This document shows positions 23,563 through 32,725 of a DNA stretch of 37,778 nt, in pieces. The position numbers and the translations under genes are program-made. Position 1 is the first letter of the stretch. Every line of letters starts with the position of its first letter. Below the pieces are notes generated by a model. That model saw only the letters and a list, made by a program, of their open reading frames with translations, searched no databases and was not told where the DNA came from. The DNA is taken from positions 1-37,778 of the forward strand of contig CALIIC010000025.1 of assembly GCA_938020445.1 (NCBI GenBank), given 5' to 3'. This DNA comes from an uncultured Flavobacteriaceae bacterium. Lineage in GTDB: Bacteria; Bacteroidota; Bacteroidia; Flavobacteriales; Flavobacteriaceae.

Positions 23563-25896
23563 ATGACAAGACTTTTTTTCTTTAAGGACGTACTGCCAGT
23601 TGTACTTTTATGCATGACGGTATGTATGCCAACTGCCCTTTCCGCCCAGGAGAAAAAACCTAAAATCGCCCTTGTTCTGAGTGGAGGCGGTGCCAAAGGC
23701 ATAGCCCATATTCCCTTATTGCAAACCCTTGATTCTTTGAACATTGTTCCCGATATGATTATTGGCACAAGCATGGGGAGTGTTGTGGGCGGACTCTATG
23801 CAATGGGCTACTCTGGCGATAGTATCGCCAAGCTGACACATTCGCTGAAATGGGGCGAACTCTTGGGCGGAAAAACGGATTTAAACGATGTAAGTGTAGA
23901 AGAAAAGAGCGAATTCAATAAGTATCTGATCGATTTTGATCTGGTAAAGGGAAAGCCAAGAGTAAATTCGTATTTATTGAACGATCAGAACCTTAGGGAT
24001 GTATTTTCTACCTTAACTTTCCCTGTCTATAACATAAACGATTTTGATGACCTTGCCATTCCTTTTCGGTCGGTTACCGCCGATATTGTCAAGGCAGAGT
24101 TAAAAGTATTGGCAACGGGCTCGCTGGGTACGGCCATGCGCGCCAGTATGTCAATACCTGGGGTTTTTGAACCCATGGTTTATGATAATAGCTTATTGGT
24201 AGATGGAGGAATCCTGAATAATTTCCCTACTGATATTGCAAAAAGCATGGGCGCCGATATCATCATTGGAAGTGATGTCTCTGGTTACGGTAAGTCTATG
24301 GAAGAACTTGATAACCTAAGTGCCGTTCTATCCCAGTCGGTCATGATGGCCAATTACGGCCTTTATCCGAAAAACCGGAAACTATGTGACATCTTAATTG
24401 ACCATGTGCCTAACCTATCATACGCCACTGCTGATTTTGTAAAGAGCAAAGAAATTTATGAAGAAGGTAAAATAGCGGCCTTAAAAAATGGCGCCCGTCT
24501 TAAAGAGCTCGCAGAAACGGTAAGGCATTATGAACAACGGTCACATACCTTGCCTTACTTGGAGGATAAGATTGTTTTTGACACCGTGGTTTTTAAGAAC
24601 ATTAGCCCTGCCAACGTACCCTTGGTCATAGAAAGGGCCAACATAAAACCCAATAAGGTATATTCCCAAAAAGATGTAATACGGTTTGTAAAAAGAACTA
24701 TGGGAACCAATATTTTTAAAAAGATAACCTATGAACCCATCTTAGAAAATGATAAAACAGGGCTGTTATTGACCGGGTTTGAAAAACCGGCACATCAACT
24801 ACGAGCTTCCTTGCATTTTGATCTGTATCGTGGTGTTGGTCTTATCGCCAATTATAGTGGTAGAAATGTGCTTGGCAAGGCCTCCCGTTTGCTATTGAGC
24901 ATTGATATTGCGGAACAGCCAAAATTCTTGGCACAATACCAGAAGAATTTCGGCAACAAAAAAGACTGGTGGTGGAAAGCAGAGGCCATTGGCAATCAAT
25001 TGACGCAAAAAGTATATGTAGACGGCAATGTAGCGGATGATTTAAGGGAGAAATCCTTTGTATTTTCCAACCAAATCAACAAAAATATAAACTCATTGAA
25101 CAGCTATGTCGGTCTGGGTATAAATTACAAGTATACCGATATAAAGCCAACGGTTTCGACCGATATAAATGACAATATTTTTTCATTGAACAAGTATTTT
25201 TCAAGTAGCCTGAGCCTTGACGCCCGCTATGTATTCAATACGATGAACAAAGTATTTTACCCCACGGCGGGGACTAGTTTTCTAACTAGCTTGAGCAGGT
25301 CGCTACGGCAAGATGTAACGGTCAATTTCTCTGACCCTACTATTGCAGATATAAAGGGGGCGACCAATGATTTTACCAAGTTGCAGGTGAATTTTGAAAA
25401 AAGGCTGTTCCTTACTCAAAACAGCACTGGAATTCTTACGACCTCTGCCGGCTTTGTTCTTGCCGACGAACAGCGAGACAACGACGTTTCCTTTTATGAC
25501 TTTGGCTATCCCGAGCTCTATTTCTTAGGGGGCAACCTGCCCATTCAAAGGGCCAATAGCTATGCTTTTCAAGGCTTGCATGAAGATGAATTATTGGTGA
25601 GTCAATTTTTGATGGTGAAGCTTGGTCTTCAGTATAACCCTATCAATAAATTTTATTTGACACCGCAATTCAATATCGCATCTGTGGGATTCAATAACCT
25701 TAGGGAATATACCAACAATGTCTTTTCTCCGGATGGCGATTGGCAGGTGTCGGAGGGGACCAGCCTGTTGGTTTCTGCGGGTGCGACAGTATCGTACAAG
25801 TCTATTTTAGGGCCGATCGATTTCAATACTACTTGGACGAACGATAGCAACAAACTTCGATTTTTTCTCAGTGTTGGTATTCCTTTTAACAGATAG
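23563..25896 (+). CDS. Patatin-like phospholipase with outer-membrane barrel
   Basis: A 777-residue protein with signal peptide (ending ALSAQ near residue 29). A patatin domain follows: oxyanion loop GGGAKG (41-46), nucleophile Ser70 in GTSMG and catalytic Asp214 in VDGGILNNFP. Residues about 350-430 resemble a POTRA-type segment, and the remainder is a 16-strand-like surface-antigen/BamA barrel ending in Arg after SVGIPFN. This is the architecture of PlpD-like proteins (type Vd), which expose or release a lipase through their own barrel. The catalytic Ser-Asp dyad is complete, so phospholipase activity is likely. The gene starts 62 bases after pyruvate kinase. Confidence 0.9.
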   Translation: MTRLFFFKDVLPVVLLCMTVCMPTALSAQEKKPKIALVLSGGGAKGIAHIPLLQTLDSLNIVPDMIIGTSMGSVVGGLYAMGYSGDSIAKLTHSLKWGELLGGKTDLNDVSVEEKSEFNKYLIDFDLVKGKPRVNSYLLNDQNLRDVFSTLTFPVYNINDFDDLAIPFRSVTADIVKAELKVLATGSLGTAMRASMSIPGVFEPMVYDNSLLVDGGILNNFPTDIAKSMGADIIIGSDVSGYGKSMEELDNLSAVLSQSVMMANYGLYPKNRKLCDILIDHVPNLSYATADFVKSKEIYEEGKIAALKNGARLKELAETVRHYEQRSHTLPYLEDKIVFDTVVFKNISPANVPLVIERANIKPNKVYSQKDVIRFVKRTMGTNIFKKITYEPILENDKTGLLLTGFEKPAHQLRASLHFDLYRGVGLIANYSGRNVLGKASRLLLSIDIAEQPKFLAQYQKNFGNKKDWWWKAEAIGNQLTQKVYVDGNVADDLREKSFVFSNQINKNINSLNSYVGLGINYKYTDIKPTVSTDINDNIFSLNKYFSSSLSLDARYVFNTMNKVFYPTAGTSFLTSLSRSLRQDVTVNFSDPTIADIKGATNDFTKLQVNFEKRLFLTQNSTGILTTSAGFVLADEQRDNDVSFYDFGYPELYFLGGNLPIQRANSYAFQGLHEDELLVSQFLMVKLGLQYNPINKFYLTPQFNIASVGFNNLREYTNNVFSPDGDWQVSEGTSLLVSAGATVSYKSILGPIDFNTTWTNDSNKLRFFLSVGIPFNR

Positions 25897-25958
25897 ACGC
25901 TCTATATTTATACCTATCAAAATGCTTGAAACGATTTATTAGTGAAAAGATTCTATAG

Positions 25959-27050
25959 ATGGAAAACTTTGAGCAATTTATCCTTTTATTGGTTTCTGGT
26001 CAAGGCCTTGTGGTTAGCCTCGCATTGCTTTCGGGCGTATTCAAGAACAAATATGCCAACTTTTTCTTTGGCCTTTTAACCGCAGTAATTACGATAGAGA
26101 TTTTAAATATTTGGGGAATGCGCGTCTCATACCATAATGTAGACAACGCTTTCCCTTTTTGGGTATTCGGCTCTTATCTGATGGTCCCCCCCGCTCTGTG
26201 GTTATTTGTGAGAACCAACATGCATCCCACATTTCAGCCCAAAGCGAAAAATCTACTCTTTTTTATTCCAGCCCTGCTAGAAATAGTGGTAGAATTATTT
26301 TCGTATTACTCCAATAGGTCGTTAGGAACGGGTTACCATTTAATGGAAAACTATTTTTGGTATGTTTTTACCGAAATAGTACCGGTAGTCACTATGATCC
26401 TAGTGCTTGTTCTTTTTGCAAAAGAATTAAAAAAAGCACGAGTGCGGTTCAAAAAAATGCTGGGTACTAAAAAGGGGCTTCCTCAGCTTTCGAAGCTATA
26501 TGTTCTTTTTATGGTCTTTTCATTTCTTACGCTCTTCTGGCTGCTTTTGGCAGTGTTCGATGTTCAGGTTTTTATCGTTATTGAAGTAATCTTGTTGATT
26601 TTCTTATTTTCCCTCGGATATCTGGGACATTTCCAACCTGCATTTTTTGACATTCCTCAAATACTAAAAACGGAACTTATGAATGATAGGTTTCCACAAT
26701 TCAACGATGAAAAAGAACTGGAAAAATTAAGGGTACTTTTTGAAGAAAAGAAGCTTTTTACGAAACAAAAATTAAGCTTGAAAGAAGTTGCGGGTCACCT
26801 TGCCCTTCCTGAAAGGTATGTGTCAGTACTTATCAACGGGTACCACAACAACAGTTTTAGTGCATATGTAAATTCATTTCGAGTCAAAGATGCCTTGCAA
26901 CGTATTGCCGACCCTACCGAGCAACACAAAACCTTACTAGGGATTGCGCTGGAATCGGGATTTAACTCCAAATCCTCTTTCAATAGTGTGTTCAAAGCTG
27001 TAACCGGAAAAAACCCCTCAGAATTTCTAAAGGAATCAACTGGTCCATAA
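25959..27050 (+). CDS. Membrane-bound AraC-type transcriptional regulator
   Basis: A 363-residue protein. The first 230 residues contain about seven hydrophobic segments (for example FILLLVSGQGLVVSLALLSG, FIVIEVILLIFLFSLGYLG) and no enzymatic motif. Residues 265-360 form an AraC double helix-turn-helix: KLSLKEVAGHLALPERYVSV, then LLGIALESGFNSKSSFNSVF and the KAVTGKNPSEF signature. Such membrane AraC proteins are frequent in Bacteroidota and probably sense a ligand in the membrane. The following gene encodes a secreted metallopeptidase, 85 bases on and in the same direction; regulation of it is possible but unproven. Confidence 0.85.
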   Translation: MENFEQFILLLVSGQGLVVSLALLSGVFKNKYANFFFGLLTAVITIEILNIWGMRVSYHNVDNAFPFWVFGSYLMVPPALWLFVRTNMHPTFQPKAKNLLFFIPALLEIVVELFSYYSNRSLGTGYHLMENYFWYVFTEIVPVVTMILVLVLFAKELKKARVRFKKMLGTKKGLPQLSKLYVLFMVFSFLTLFWLLLAVFDVQVFIVIEVILLIFLFSLGYLGHFQPAFFDIPQILKTELMNDRFPQFNDEKELEKLRVLFEEKKLFTKQKLSLKEVAGHLALPERYVSVLINGYHNNSFSAYVNSFRVKDALQRIADPTEQHKTLLGIALESGFNSKSSFNSVFKAVTGKNPSEFLKESTGP

Positions 27051-27135
27051 ACACGATTCTGGACGTCTACTATTTGTTTTCAGTGCATTTACTGTGTATA
27101 CTCGTAGTTGTTTTGAACGCTATAAAACGACTCGT

Positions 27136-28020
27136 ATGAAAAATTCACTTGTAAGTACACTGCTCATTTTGATAGGGTCCTTTGGTTTTACCCAAGAAAA
27201 CAGGTATAGCAACAATCCTGCGGAGGCTAAATTCATTACCGCCGATTACGAACGATTTTGGAAGGCATTCGACAAGGTGGAGGAAACGACCGCCAACCCG
27301 TTCGTGGAGTATCTAAAAAAAGCCTCAGAAGGTTTTAGTCCATATGTGAGATACTTCGATGCAGACACGCTTTATAAGACCGTTAAGGAGCGAAAAGGGG
27401 ATTATTTAAAATCAAGGTATGTATTGGATGGTTTGGGTGAAAAGGAGACGGAAATTAAAGATGTCTACACAAAAATGAAAGATTGGCATGCAGGCGCCCA
27501 GTTTCCCCCCGTGTACTTTGTTGTGGGCATGTTCACATCTGGCGGTACCGTTACCGACAAGGGTCTTTTAATTGGCGCTGAAAAGTTGGAGAACCTAAAC
27601 GGTTTAACAGGATTGGTAGCTCATGAGCTTATACATTATCAACAAAACATTACCGGAAAAGATAATCTTCTAAAGCAAGCAATACTAGAGGGCAGTGCCG
27701 ATTTTATTGGGGAGTTGATTTCTGGGCAACACATCAATAAGGTCCCATTTGAGTACGGTACTAAGAACGAGGTAAAACTATGTGAGGAGTTTGTAAAGGT
27801 AATGCACAAGGAAGACTATACCGATTGGCTATACGGAACAAGCGGAAAGGACGATCGGCCGAATGATCTGGGCTATTGGATGGGCTATAAAATAACGGAA
27901 GCTTATTTTGACAGGCAAGCGGACAAGCAACTAGCCATACATGCTATTTTAAACATTGAAGAACCTGAGGTGTTTCTTAAAAAGGCCGGGTATCTCGAAA
28001 AGTTTATGACAGATGAGTAA
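27136..28020 (+). CDS. Secreted HExxH zinc metallopeptidase-like protein
   Basis: A 294-residue protein from the ATG at 27136, which gives a signal peptide ending GFTQ near residue 20; a GTG at 27094 would spoil it. The zinc-binding HELIH motif is at 163-167 and a downstream Glu185 in ILEGSADFIGEL could be the third ligand, the layout of gluzincin-type peptidases, including the DUF2268-like group. The surrounding segment (GLTGLVAHELIHYQQ) is typical. It probably cleaves peptides in the periplasm or outside. The exact family is uncertain. Confidence 0.75.
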   Translation: MKNSLVSTLLILIGSFGFTQENRYSNNPAEAKFITADYERFWKAFDKVEETTANPFVEYLKKASEGFSPYVRYFDADTLYKTVKERKGDYLKSRYVLDGLGEKETEIKDVYTKMKDWHAGAQFPPVYFVVGMFTSGGTVTDKGLLIGAEKLENLNGLTGLVAHELIHYQQNITGKDNLLKQAILEGSADFIGELISGQHINKVPFEYGTKNEVKLCEEFVKVMHKEDYTDWLYGTSGKDDRPNDLGYWMGYKITEAYFDRQADKQLAIHAILNIEEPEVFLKKAGYLEKFMTDE

Positions 28021-28101
28021 ACAGGCATACAGGTGGTTTGCGATAGGCTGAACAGGGCTACGCCCCATTACTAGAAAATTGATGTAAACTTCGAAATTCC
28101 A

Positions 28102-29112
28102 TTAATTCCTAAGCGATATAATTTTACCGGCTCTCAAGACTTCCAATACAACCACATCTCCCGATTGAAGACTACTGGCAAAATCTCCCAATTTTTTGAG
28201 TGCCGCATCATTCATCTCAAAACGAATGCCGTTAAAAGCAAGAATAATATCACCACCCAACAGCACATCTGTACCATCTATGGTCGCCTTTACGGTACCA
28301 CCCCGTAATCCCATTTTACCATAGGGAGAGCTAGAAACCACTCGTTGTACCAGCAAACATGCATTTTGAGGTACGTTTAATAACTCGGCACTTTTACCGG
28401 TAAGGGGAAGAAAGTCGGCTCCCGACCAAGGGATTTTTTTGTCGATCAAAAGGGCCTTGGCAATGTTTGAGGTGGCTGCAAAACCAATTCCCTGAAAACC
28501 ACCTGTGACAGTTTTGATCTGACTTACGATACCAATGACCTCTCCCTGTAAATTAAACATGGGGCCGCCAGAATTTCCTGTATTTATGGCCGCATCTGTT
28601 TGAATGAACTCCGTATTCGTAAAGGGATTGGCGTCTTTCGTATTGTTTATTTTACTGCTAATATAACCTGATGACAATGAATGTGCTAGGCCGAACGGCG
28701 CCCCTATTACGACGACTTGTTCGCCTACTTTGCTCTTGTCAGAATCTCCCAAAGCAACCAATGTCGCATTTTTTTTTGGCCTTGTCAACCGAATCAAAGC
28801 CACATCAGCTTCATTAAAGGTCGAGACCACTTTTGCCTCAATCGTTTCACCATCCAAGAACCGAACAAAAAGCTTCTCGGCAACATCGACCACATGGGCC
28901 GCCGTTATGATTTCGGTGCTTGAAATCATAAAACCCGAACCCAATCCCTGGGAACTCACCATGGAGGTGGCATTCCCCTGTCTTTGAAGTTGTCGCTCCT
29001 CGGTGTAAATTACGACAACCGCTGGCTTCACCTTTTCATACAGGGCAGACAAGTCCTGGGCATTCCCCGCAGTATATAGTAGCAGAAAGAAAGTTAACAC
29101 CAAGCAGCGCAT
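28102..29112 (-). CDS. Trypsin-like serine protease of the DegP/HtrA (S1C) type
   Basis: A 336-residue secreted protease (signal peptide ending GNAQ near residue 19). The catalytic triad is His73 (TAAHVVD), Asp103 (EADVALIRL) and Ser181 in TGNSGGP. A PDZ-like domain occupies about residues 235-330 (GLRGGTVKA, LGGDIILAFNGI). One PDZ domain and no membrane anchor place it near DegS/HhoB-sized members. The gene starts 6 bases after the stop of the lipoprotein gene at 29119-29778 and ends the operon that begins at 31723. It could process or monitor the lipoproteins encoded with it. Confidence 0.9.
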   Translation of the reverse strand: MRCLVLTFFLLLYTAGNAQDLSALYEKVKPAVVVIYTEERQLQRQGNATSMVSSQGLGSGFMISSTEIITAAHVVDVAEKLFVRFLDGETIEAKVVSTFNEADVALIRLTRPKKNATLVALGDSDKSKVGEQVVVIGAPFGLAHSLSSGYISSKINNTKDANPFTNTEFIQTDAAINTGNSGGPMFNLQGEVIGIVSQIKTVTGGFQGIGFAATSNIAKALLIDKKIPWSGADFLPLTGKSAELLNVPQNACLLVQRVVSSSPYGKMGLRGGTVKATIDGTDVLLGGDIILAFNGIRFEMNDAALKKLGDFASSLQSGDVVVLEVLRAGKIISLRN

Positions 29113-29118
29113 TCGTTT

Positions 29119-29778
29119 TTATTTTAATTCGTTGGCAATGATTTTGGCAAATGCCTTCCGAACACCTTTTCCAGTGTCTGGGTTGGTAATTTCAGCCGTA
29201 CTTACCGATAACAGTCTTTTTTCTTCGTCGAGGCCTAAATTATAAGTTACCGCCTCAAGTACATAAGTCGTTTCGGTGGTATAGGTAATCTGCTCATCCA
29301 TTTCTCTTGGCCCCAAACGAGGTGGTGCAGTTACATCATCATAGTACCCCTTTAAGGTTACGTATTGATTTCCATAGTAATCCAATAGAGAACTATATCC
29401 TCCTTCCCGTCGCATCACATCTATTTCTTGCACGTCTTTCAGAGAGGTCAATGTCAAAATATCAAAACCTTCTTTTCGGAACAGGGCAATCACTTCCGCT
29501 ATGCGTTCGGCAGTTTTATTGTCGATACGTTTTAAATCCGGAAAAGCAATATGACTGGCAACGGCATTGATACCCTTGCTTTTTAACTTACTTACTAAAT
29601 CAACTTCATACGCCTTACGAACATCCTCAATTGGTGTTCTGGCAACAATCAGCATTTTTTTATTTCTCAGCGTCTCAAAATCATCTGACTTATAGGCGTT
29701 GGCCAATTTCATTCCAGAGCAGCCGGACAAAACAATTGCAGTAAACACAAGTAAAAAGAATTGATATGTAGTTTTCAT
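29119..29778 (-). CDS. Paralogous lipoprotein family, copy 2
   Basis: A 219-residue lipoprotein (lipobox VLSGCSG, Cys at residue 20) of the same unknown family as the proteins at 3956-4597 and 31115-31723. Shared landmarks in order are KKMLIVARTPIEDVRKAYEV, VASHIAFPDL, the LTSLKDV strand, a Tyr-rich loop (LDYYGNQYVTLKGYYDD), ETTYVLEAVTYNL and the terminal FAKIIANELK. It lies 62 bases after the DUF2235 hydrolase gene and 6 bases before the protease. Role unknown. Confidence 0.75.
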   Translation of the reverse strand: MKTTYQFFLLVFTAIVLSGCSGMKLANAYKSDDFETLRNKKMLIVARTPIEDVRKAYEVDLVSKLKSKGINAVASHIAFPDLKRIDNKTAERIAEVIALFRKEGFDILTLTSLKDVQEIDVMRREGGYSSLLDYYGNQYVTLKGYYDDVTAPPRLGPREMDEQITYTTETTYVLEAVTYNLGLDEEKRLLSVSTAEITNPDTGKGVRKAFAKIIANELK

Positions 29779-29840
29779 TTTATGAATTTTGGAGCGGGAA
29801 AATTAAGACTAATCTTTAAATTTTCCTCAATAAATAACCG

Positions 29841-31076
29841 TTAGTTTACCACATCGAAGCAATTGGAAGTTTCCAAATAATCGTAGCCTCCTCTGTTATT
29901 CTTCTCAAAACATTCTCCAAACAGTTTGATCAGATTTACCTCATAGGTTTGTAGCGAACCTTCTAACCGATCTAAAACGGATTGATGTAGTTTTAGCTTT
30001 TCCTTTTTGTATCCGTTTTTAGAAGTAAAGAAAACAAGCTTACGCCCTTTTTTGGGGTAAAAGAATTTCATCATACCGCTAATCGGATCGTTGGTAATAT
30101 CCATTCGATTTTCATACACTTCGGCCGATGGAGGGAGCAATTCAAATTCCTTTAATTGCCTGATCATCCAGTTCAAAGAAACACCACTGATGTTGGTATT
30201 CAAAGCACCGCCACCCACATCGGAATGTGCTCCAAAAAACCATACCTCATTCACAATTTCCTTGGGCTTTACCTCCTTACATTCTTGGACCAGATAATCG
30301 TCAACCAATATAGATGGTGTAAACACGGAACCTCTATTATCGTTCAAAGATAGCGCTTGCGCGGCCCTGTTGATATTACAGAGCTGGTCGTGATATTTAG
30401 TTTCTGCCACATAGTAATCATCTTTATAATCGGGAATCCCTAAGGAGGCAACCGTATCCCACAACCCCATGAACTCAATTTTATAATGATCGTATTCCAT
30501 ACGCTGTTGCGTCACTTCAAAAACCGCATTTCTTCTTTCTTGAAGGGTTTTATCCCCCTTGTGCGCATCAAATATTTTTTTTACAAATTTTAACCTTTTG
30601 TCTTTTGGAATTTTGCTCACATCCACGATACCCGCAACGTGAATCATGCCCGCCAGAATACGAGCAGAATAGGCGCCCCTGCTAAAGCCAAACAGATAAA
30701 TTTCATCTTTACGCTCATGATCATAGTGCTCAGCAAGATATAGATAGGCATTGCTTACCGTTCCACGAATACCAGAACCCGTTAGCATACCCGCAATATC
30801 AGCTCCGTTGCCAACTCCTCTTACATAGGCCGCGCCTACATTGGAATTATTTTGTAGTGTAACTAGGTTGTAGAGTTTTGAAACATTGGTATGGCTTCCC
30901 TCATTACTGGCCGTCCCATCCATGAAAACAGCCAACTTCTTTGGAGCAACTTCCAAAGAAATGGGTTGATGTACAATGGCTTTTTTGCTTCCGCAAGATG
31001 AAAAGAGTAAAACAATCAACAAGCAGGAAACCAGCCTACTAATTTGATCTGAAAACCTTTTTTTAATGAAAGACAT
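29841..31076 (-). CDS. DUF2235-type alpha/beta hydrolase lipoprotein
   Basis: A 411-residue protein with lipobox LLFSSCGS (Cys at residue 28), followed by a DUF2235 domain, the catalytic fold of Tle1-type phospholipase effectors of type VI secretion. Visible motifs are AVFMDGT (Asp53), YLFGFSRGAYSAR with nucleophile Ser132, FMGLWDTVASLG, AQALSLNDNRG and FFGAHSDVGGG (Asp286). Lipid anchoring is unlike secreted effectors and suggests a resident envelope enzyme, possibly a phospholipase or esterase. It starts 38 bases after paralogous lipoprotein copy 3 and precedes copy 2. Confidence 0.85.
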   Translation of the reverse strand: MSFIKKRFSDQISRLVSCLLIVLLFSSCGSKKAIVHQPISLEVAPKKLAVFMDGTASNEGSHTNVSKLYNLVTLQNNSNVGAAYVRGVGNGADIAGMLTGSGIRGTVSNAYLYLAEHYDHERKDEIYLFGFSRGAYSARILAGMIHVAGIVDVSKIPKDKRLKFVKKIFDAHKGDKTLQERRNAVFEVTQQRMEYDHYKIEFMGLWDTVASLGIPDYKDDYYVAETKYHDQLCNINRAAQALSLNDNRGSVFTPSILVDDYLVQECKEVKPKEIVNEVWFFGAHSDVGGGALNTNISGVSLNWMIRQLKEFELLPPSAEVYENRMDITNDPISGMMKFFYPKKGRKLVFFTSKNGYKKEKLKLHQSVLDRLEGSLQTYEVNLIKLFGECFEKNNRGGYDYLETSNCFDVVN

Positions 31077-31114
31077 ATAGCTAAAGTCGGTTTAATAGGA
31101 ATAGAAAGTTGGAG

Positions 31115-31723
31115 TTACTTAAACTGATCCGCTATTATCTTGGTAAAGGTTTTTTGAATTTTATCAGGCGCGTCCGGATCTGTAACATCTACCAGGCAAA
31201 CGTTCACCAACTGTTTGTCTTGCTCGAGCCCTAGATTATAGGTGAGCGCTTCCAACACATATGTTTTAGAAGTAGCCACAATAGGAACATCGGAACTGCC
31301 AGAATTAGGGCCGAAACTTGCTTTATCCTCATAGCTTTCAGGAATCCCCATCTGCCCTGCCATATTGCCATTTTGGGTCTCTATGGTCTGTTTCAGGGAA
31401 GTAAGTATAATTCCTGAGATACCAGCTTCCTTGAATGCTTTCACTATTCGTGTAGCTTCCTCAGGGGTTTTAGCCTCGGTCAATTCAGGAAAACGTAGGT
31501 GCGATTCGATGGCATCGAGGTTTTGAGCTCGTAGTTTGGTAGCGATCGCAACTTCATACGATTTTCGCACTTCGGGTTCCGGAGATTTCGATACCACAAG
31601 AATCTTTGAATTTGCAAGGGAATCAAAACTTTGAGATTTCCAAGAATCCATCAATTTGGTCGTGGAACAACCAAAAAAAAGGATGGATATCGAAAAGAGA
31701 ATCAAACTTTTTTTAAACTTCAT
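31115..31723 (-). CDS. Paralogous lipoprotein family, copy 3
   Basis: A 202-residue lipoprotein from the ATG at 31723, which begins directly with a lipoprotein signal (MKFKKSLILFS, lipobox LFFGCST); an ATG at 31780 would add 19 residues before it. It shares with copies 1 and 2 the segments SKILVVSKSPEPEVRKSYEV, IESHLRFPEL, ILTSLK, KTYVLEALTYNLGLEQD and FTKIIADQFK. The middle loop is shorter and richer in Gly, Ser and Asn. It is the first gene of the operon with the DUF2235 hydrolase, copy 2 and the protease. Function unknown. Confidence 0.75.
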   Translation of the reverse strand: MKFKKSLILFSISILFFGCSTTKLMDSWKSQSFDSLANSKILVVSKSPEPEVRKSYEVAIATKLRAQNLDAIESHLRFPELTEAKTPEEATRIVKAFKEAGISGIILTSLKQTIETQNGNMAGQMGIPESYEDKASFGPNSGSSDVPIVATSKTYVLEALTYNLGLEQDKQLVNVCLVDVTDPDAPDKIQKTFTKIIADQFK

Positions 31724-31823
31724 AAGCGCTGGTTGGTAAGTTTTCTTCAAGATATAAAAAATAGCAGTTTTATCACCCACAATTGGTTTTAAGATCGCAA
31801 TTTAAAATTCACCTTCCTAAAAC

Positions 31824-31854
31824 CAAGTTTATTGGTATCCTAAAAAAAACCAAA
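31824..31854 (-). promoter_or_regulatory. Putative promoter of the lipoprotein/DUF2235/protease operon
   Basis: On the minus strand TTTG (31854-31851), a 19-base spacer and TAAACTTG (31831-31824) fit the Bacteroidota consensus TTTG-N19-TAnnTTTG with one mismatch in the -7 element. The chosen start codon of the first gene is about 100 bases downstream. Confidence 0.35.
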
Positions 31855-31952
31855 GTAGAAAATGTAATTTTGAACTTATGGAAATTTTTTCCCGATTGAT
31901 AGAGCTGTAAATTCTTTTCTTACATTTTCATGTGTGCCGAACGGCCTTCAGA

Positions 31953-31970
31953 TTGGTGCGGAACCACCAA
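31953..31970 (-). terminator. Possible terminator hairpin after the unknown 248-residue gene
   Basis: TTGGTG (31953-31958) and CACCAA (31965-31970) form a perfect 6-bp stem with a 6-base loop, 9 bases after the stop codon of the 248-residue gene. The minus-strand continuation (TCTGAAGG) lacks a T tract, so intrinsic termination is uncertain. Confidence 0.3.
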
Positions 31971-31978
31971 ATTTTGTA

Positions 31979-32725
31979 TTAGTGTCTATAGTTTTTAATT
32001 GCCTCGGTAAAAAACAGGACCGCCTCTGATTGCGTTGTATTTTTAGCAGGAAGAATCGCCCCGGTAAAACCGCTCTTTTTCCATTCTCCCTTTGAGAGCC
32101 GTGAAAAGCCATCAGTTGAAATGGCATCATGCCCTTTATAGCCACTGATATAAAAGTAGTGCTCGTCACCAACGCTATCGGGAATTGCCAAACCAAAGCC
32201 TACCGCGCTATGCGCATTCAAACTTGCATAGGCTCCACTATCAAAATGGTGCGGCCAGATACGTATCGGTGATTCTAAGCCCGTTGATGCAAGCGTTTCT
32301 TCAAATGTAGACTGCGCAAGAATACGCAATTGCACTAGTTCCCCCAACCGCTTCGTATTTTGGAAATCAAATTTATAATCATCGCTTATTTCATACGGCA
32401 GGTCATAATGGAACCCATAGGAATAGGATTTGCCCAAAAACCGCTGCGATACCTCTTGAAGCCACTGCAATACGGCCTCGTGTGTGGTGCCATCCAACAC
32501 CAAAGATTCGGTATTATTTTGTGAAGTCCATTGCAAACCAACGTTTTTATAATGCAACGAAAGTACATCGCCCTTTTCTGAAAGCGGGTGCGTTTCCAAA
32601 CGCTGGTTTTCTATTGAAAAGCCTAGGTTGGTGTGACTGTCATCGGCCGTTTTAGGGACAAAGTTTATTCCGGCAGCAGCCAAATATTGAGCTGCCAAGT
32701 GCATATTTTTCACCGTGTTTTCCAT
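31979..32725 (-). CDS. Unknown protein coupled to the Rieske/glutamate-synthase-like gene
   Basis: I do not recognise this 248-residue protein. It is soluble in appearance, with no signal peptide or membrane helix, and has notable aromatic and His motifs: FHYDLPYEI, RIWPHHFDSGAY and EHYFYISGYKGHDAI, which could form a metal or redox site. Its ATG shares one base with the stop codon of the preceding gene (TAATG arrangement), so translation is coupled and the two products probably work together. A possible hairpin lies just after the stop codon. Confidence 0.7.
   Translation of the reverse strand: MENTVKNMHLAAQYLAAAGINFVPKTADDSHTNLGFSIENQRLETHPLSEKGDVLSLHYKNVGLQWTSQNNTESLVLDGTTHEAVLQWLQEVSQRFLGKSYSYGFHYDLPYEISDDYKFDFQNTKRLGELVQLRILAQSTFEETLASTGLESPIRIWPHHFDSGAYASLNAHSAVGFGLAIPDSVGDEHYFYISGYKGHDAISTDGFSRLSKGEWKKSGFTGAILPAKNTTQSEAVLFFTEAIKNYRH

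Noticed and set aside
28055-28065. GGGCTACGCCC between convergent genes as a bidirectional terminator
   Set aside because: The stem is only 4 bp with a 3-base loop and has no T tract on either side.
29841-31076. DUF2235 gene as a type VI secretion effector
   Set aside because: It carries a lipoprotein signal and no Hcp, VgrG, PAAR or immunity-type gene is nearby, so an envelope-resident enzyme is more likely.
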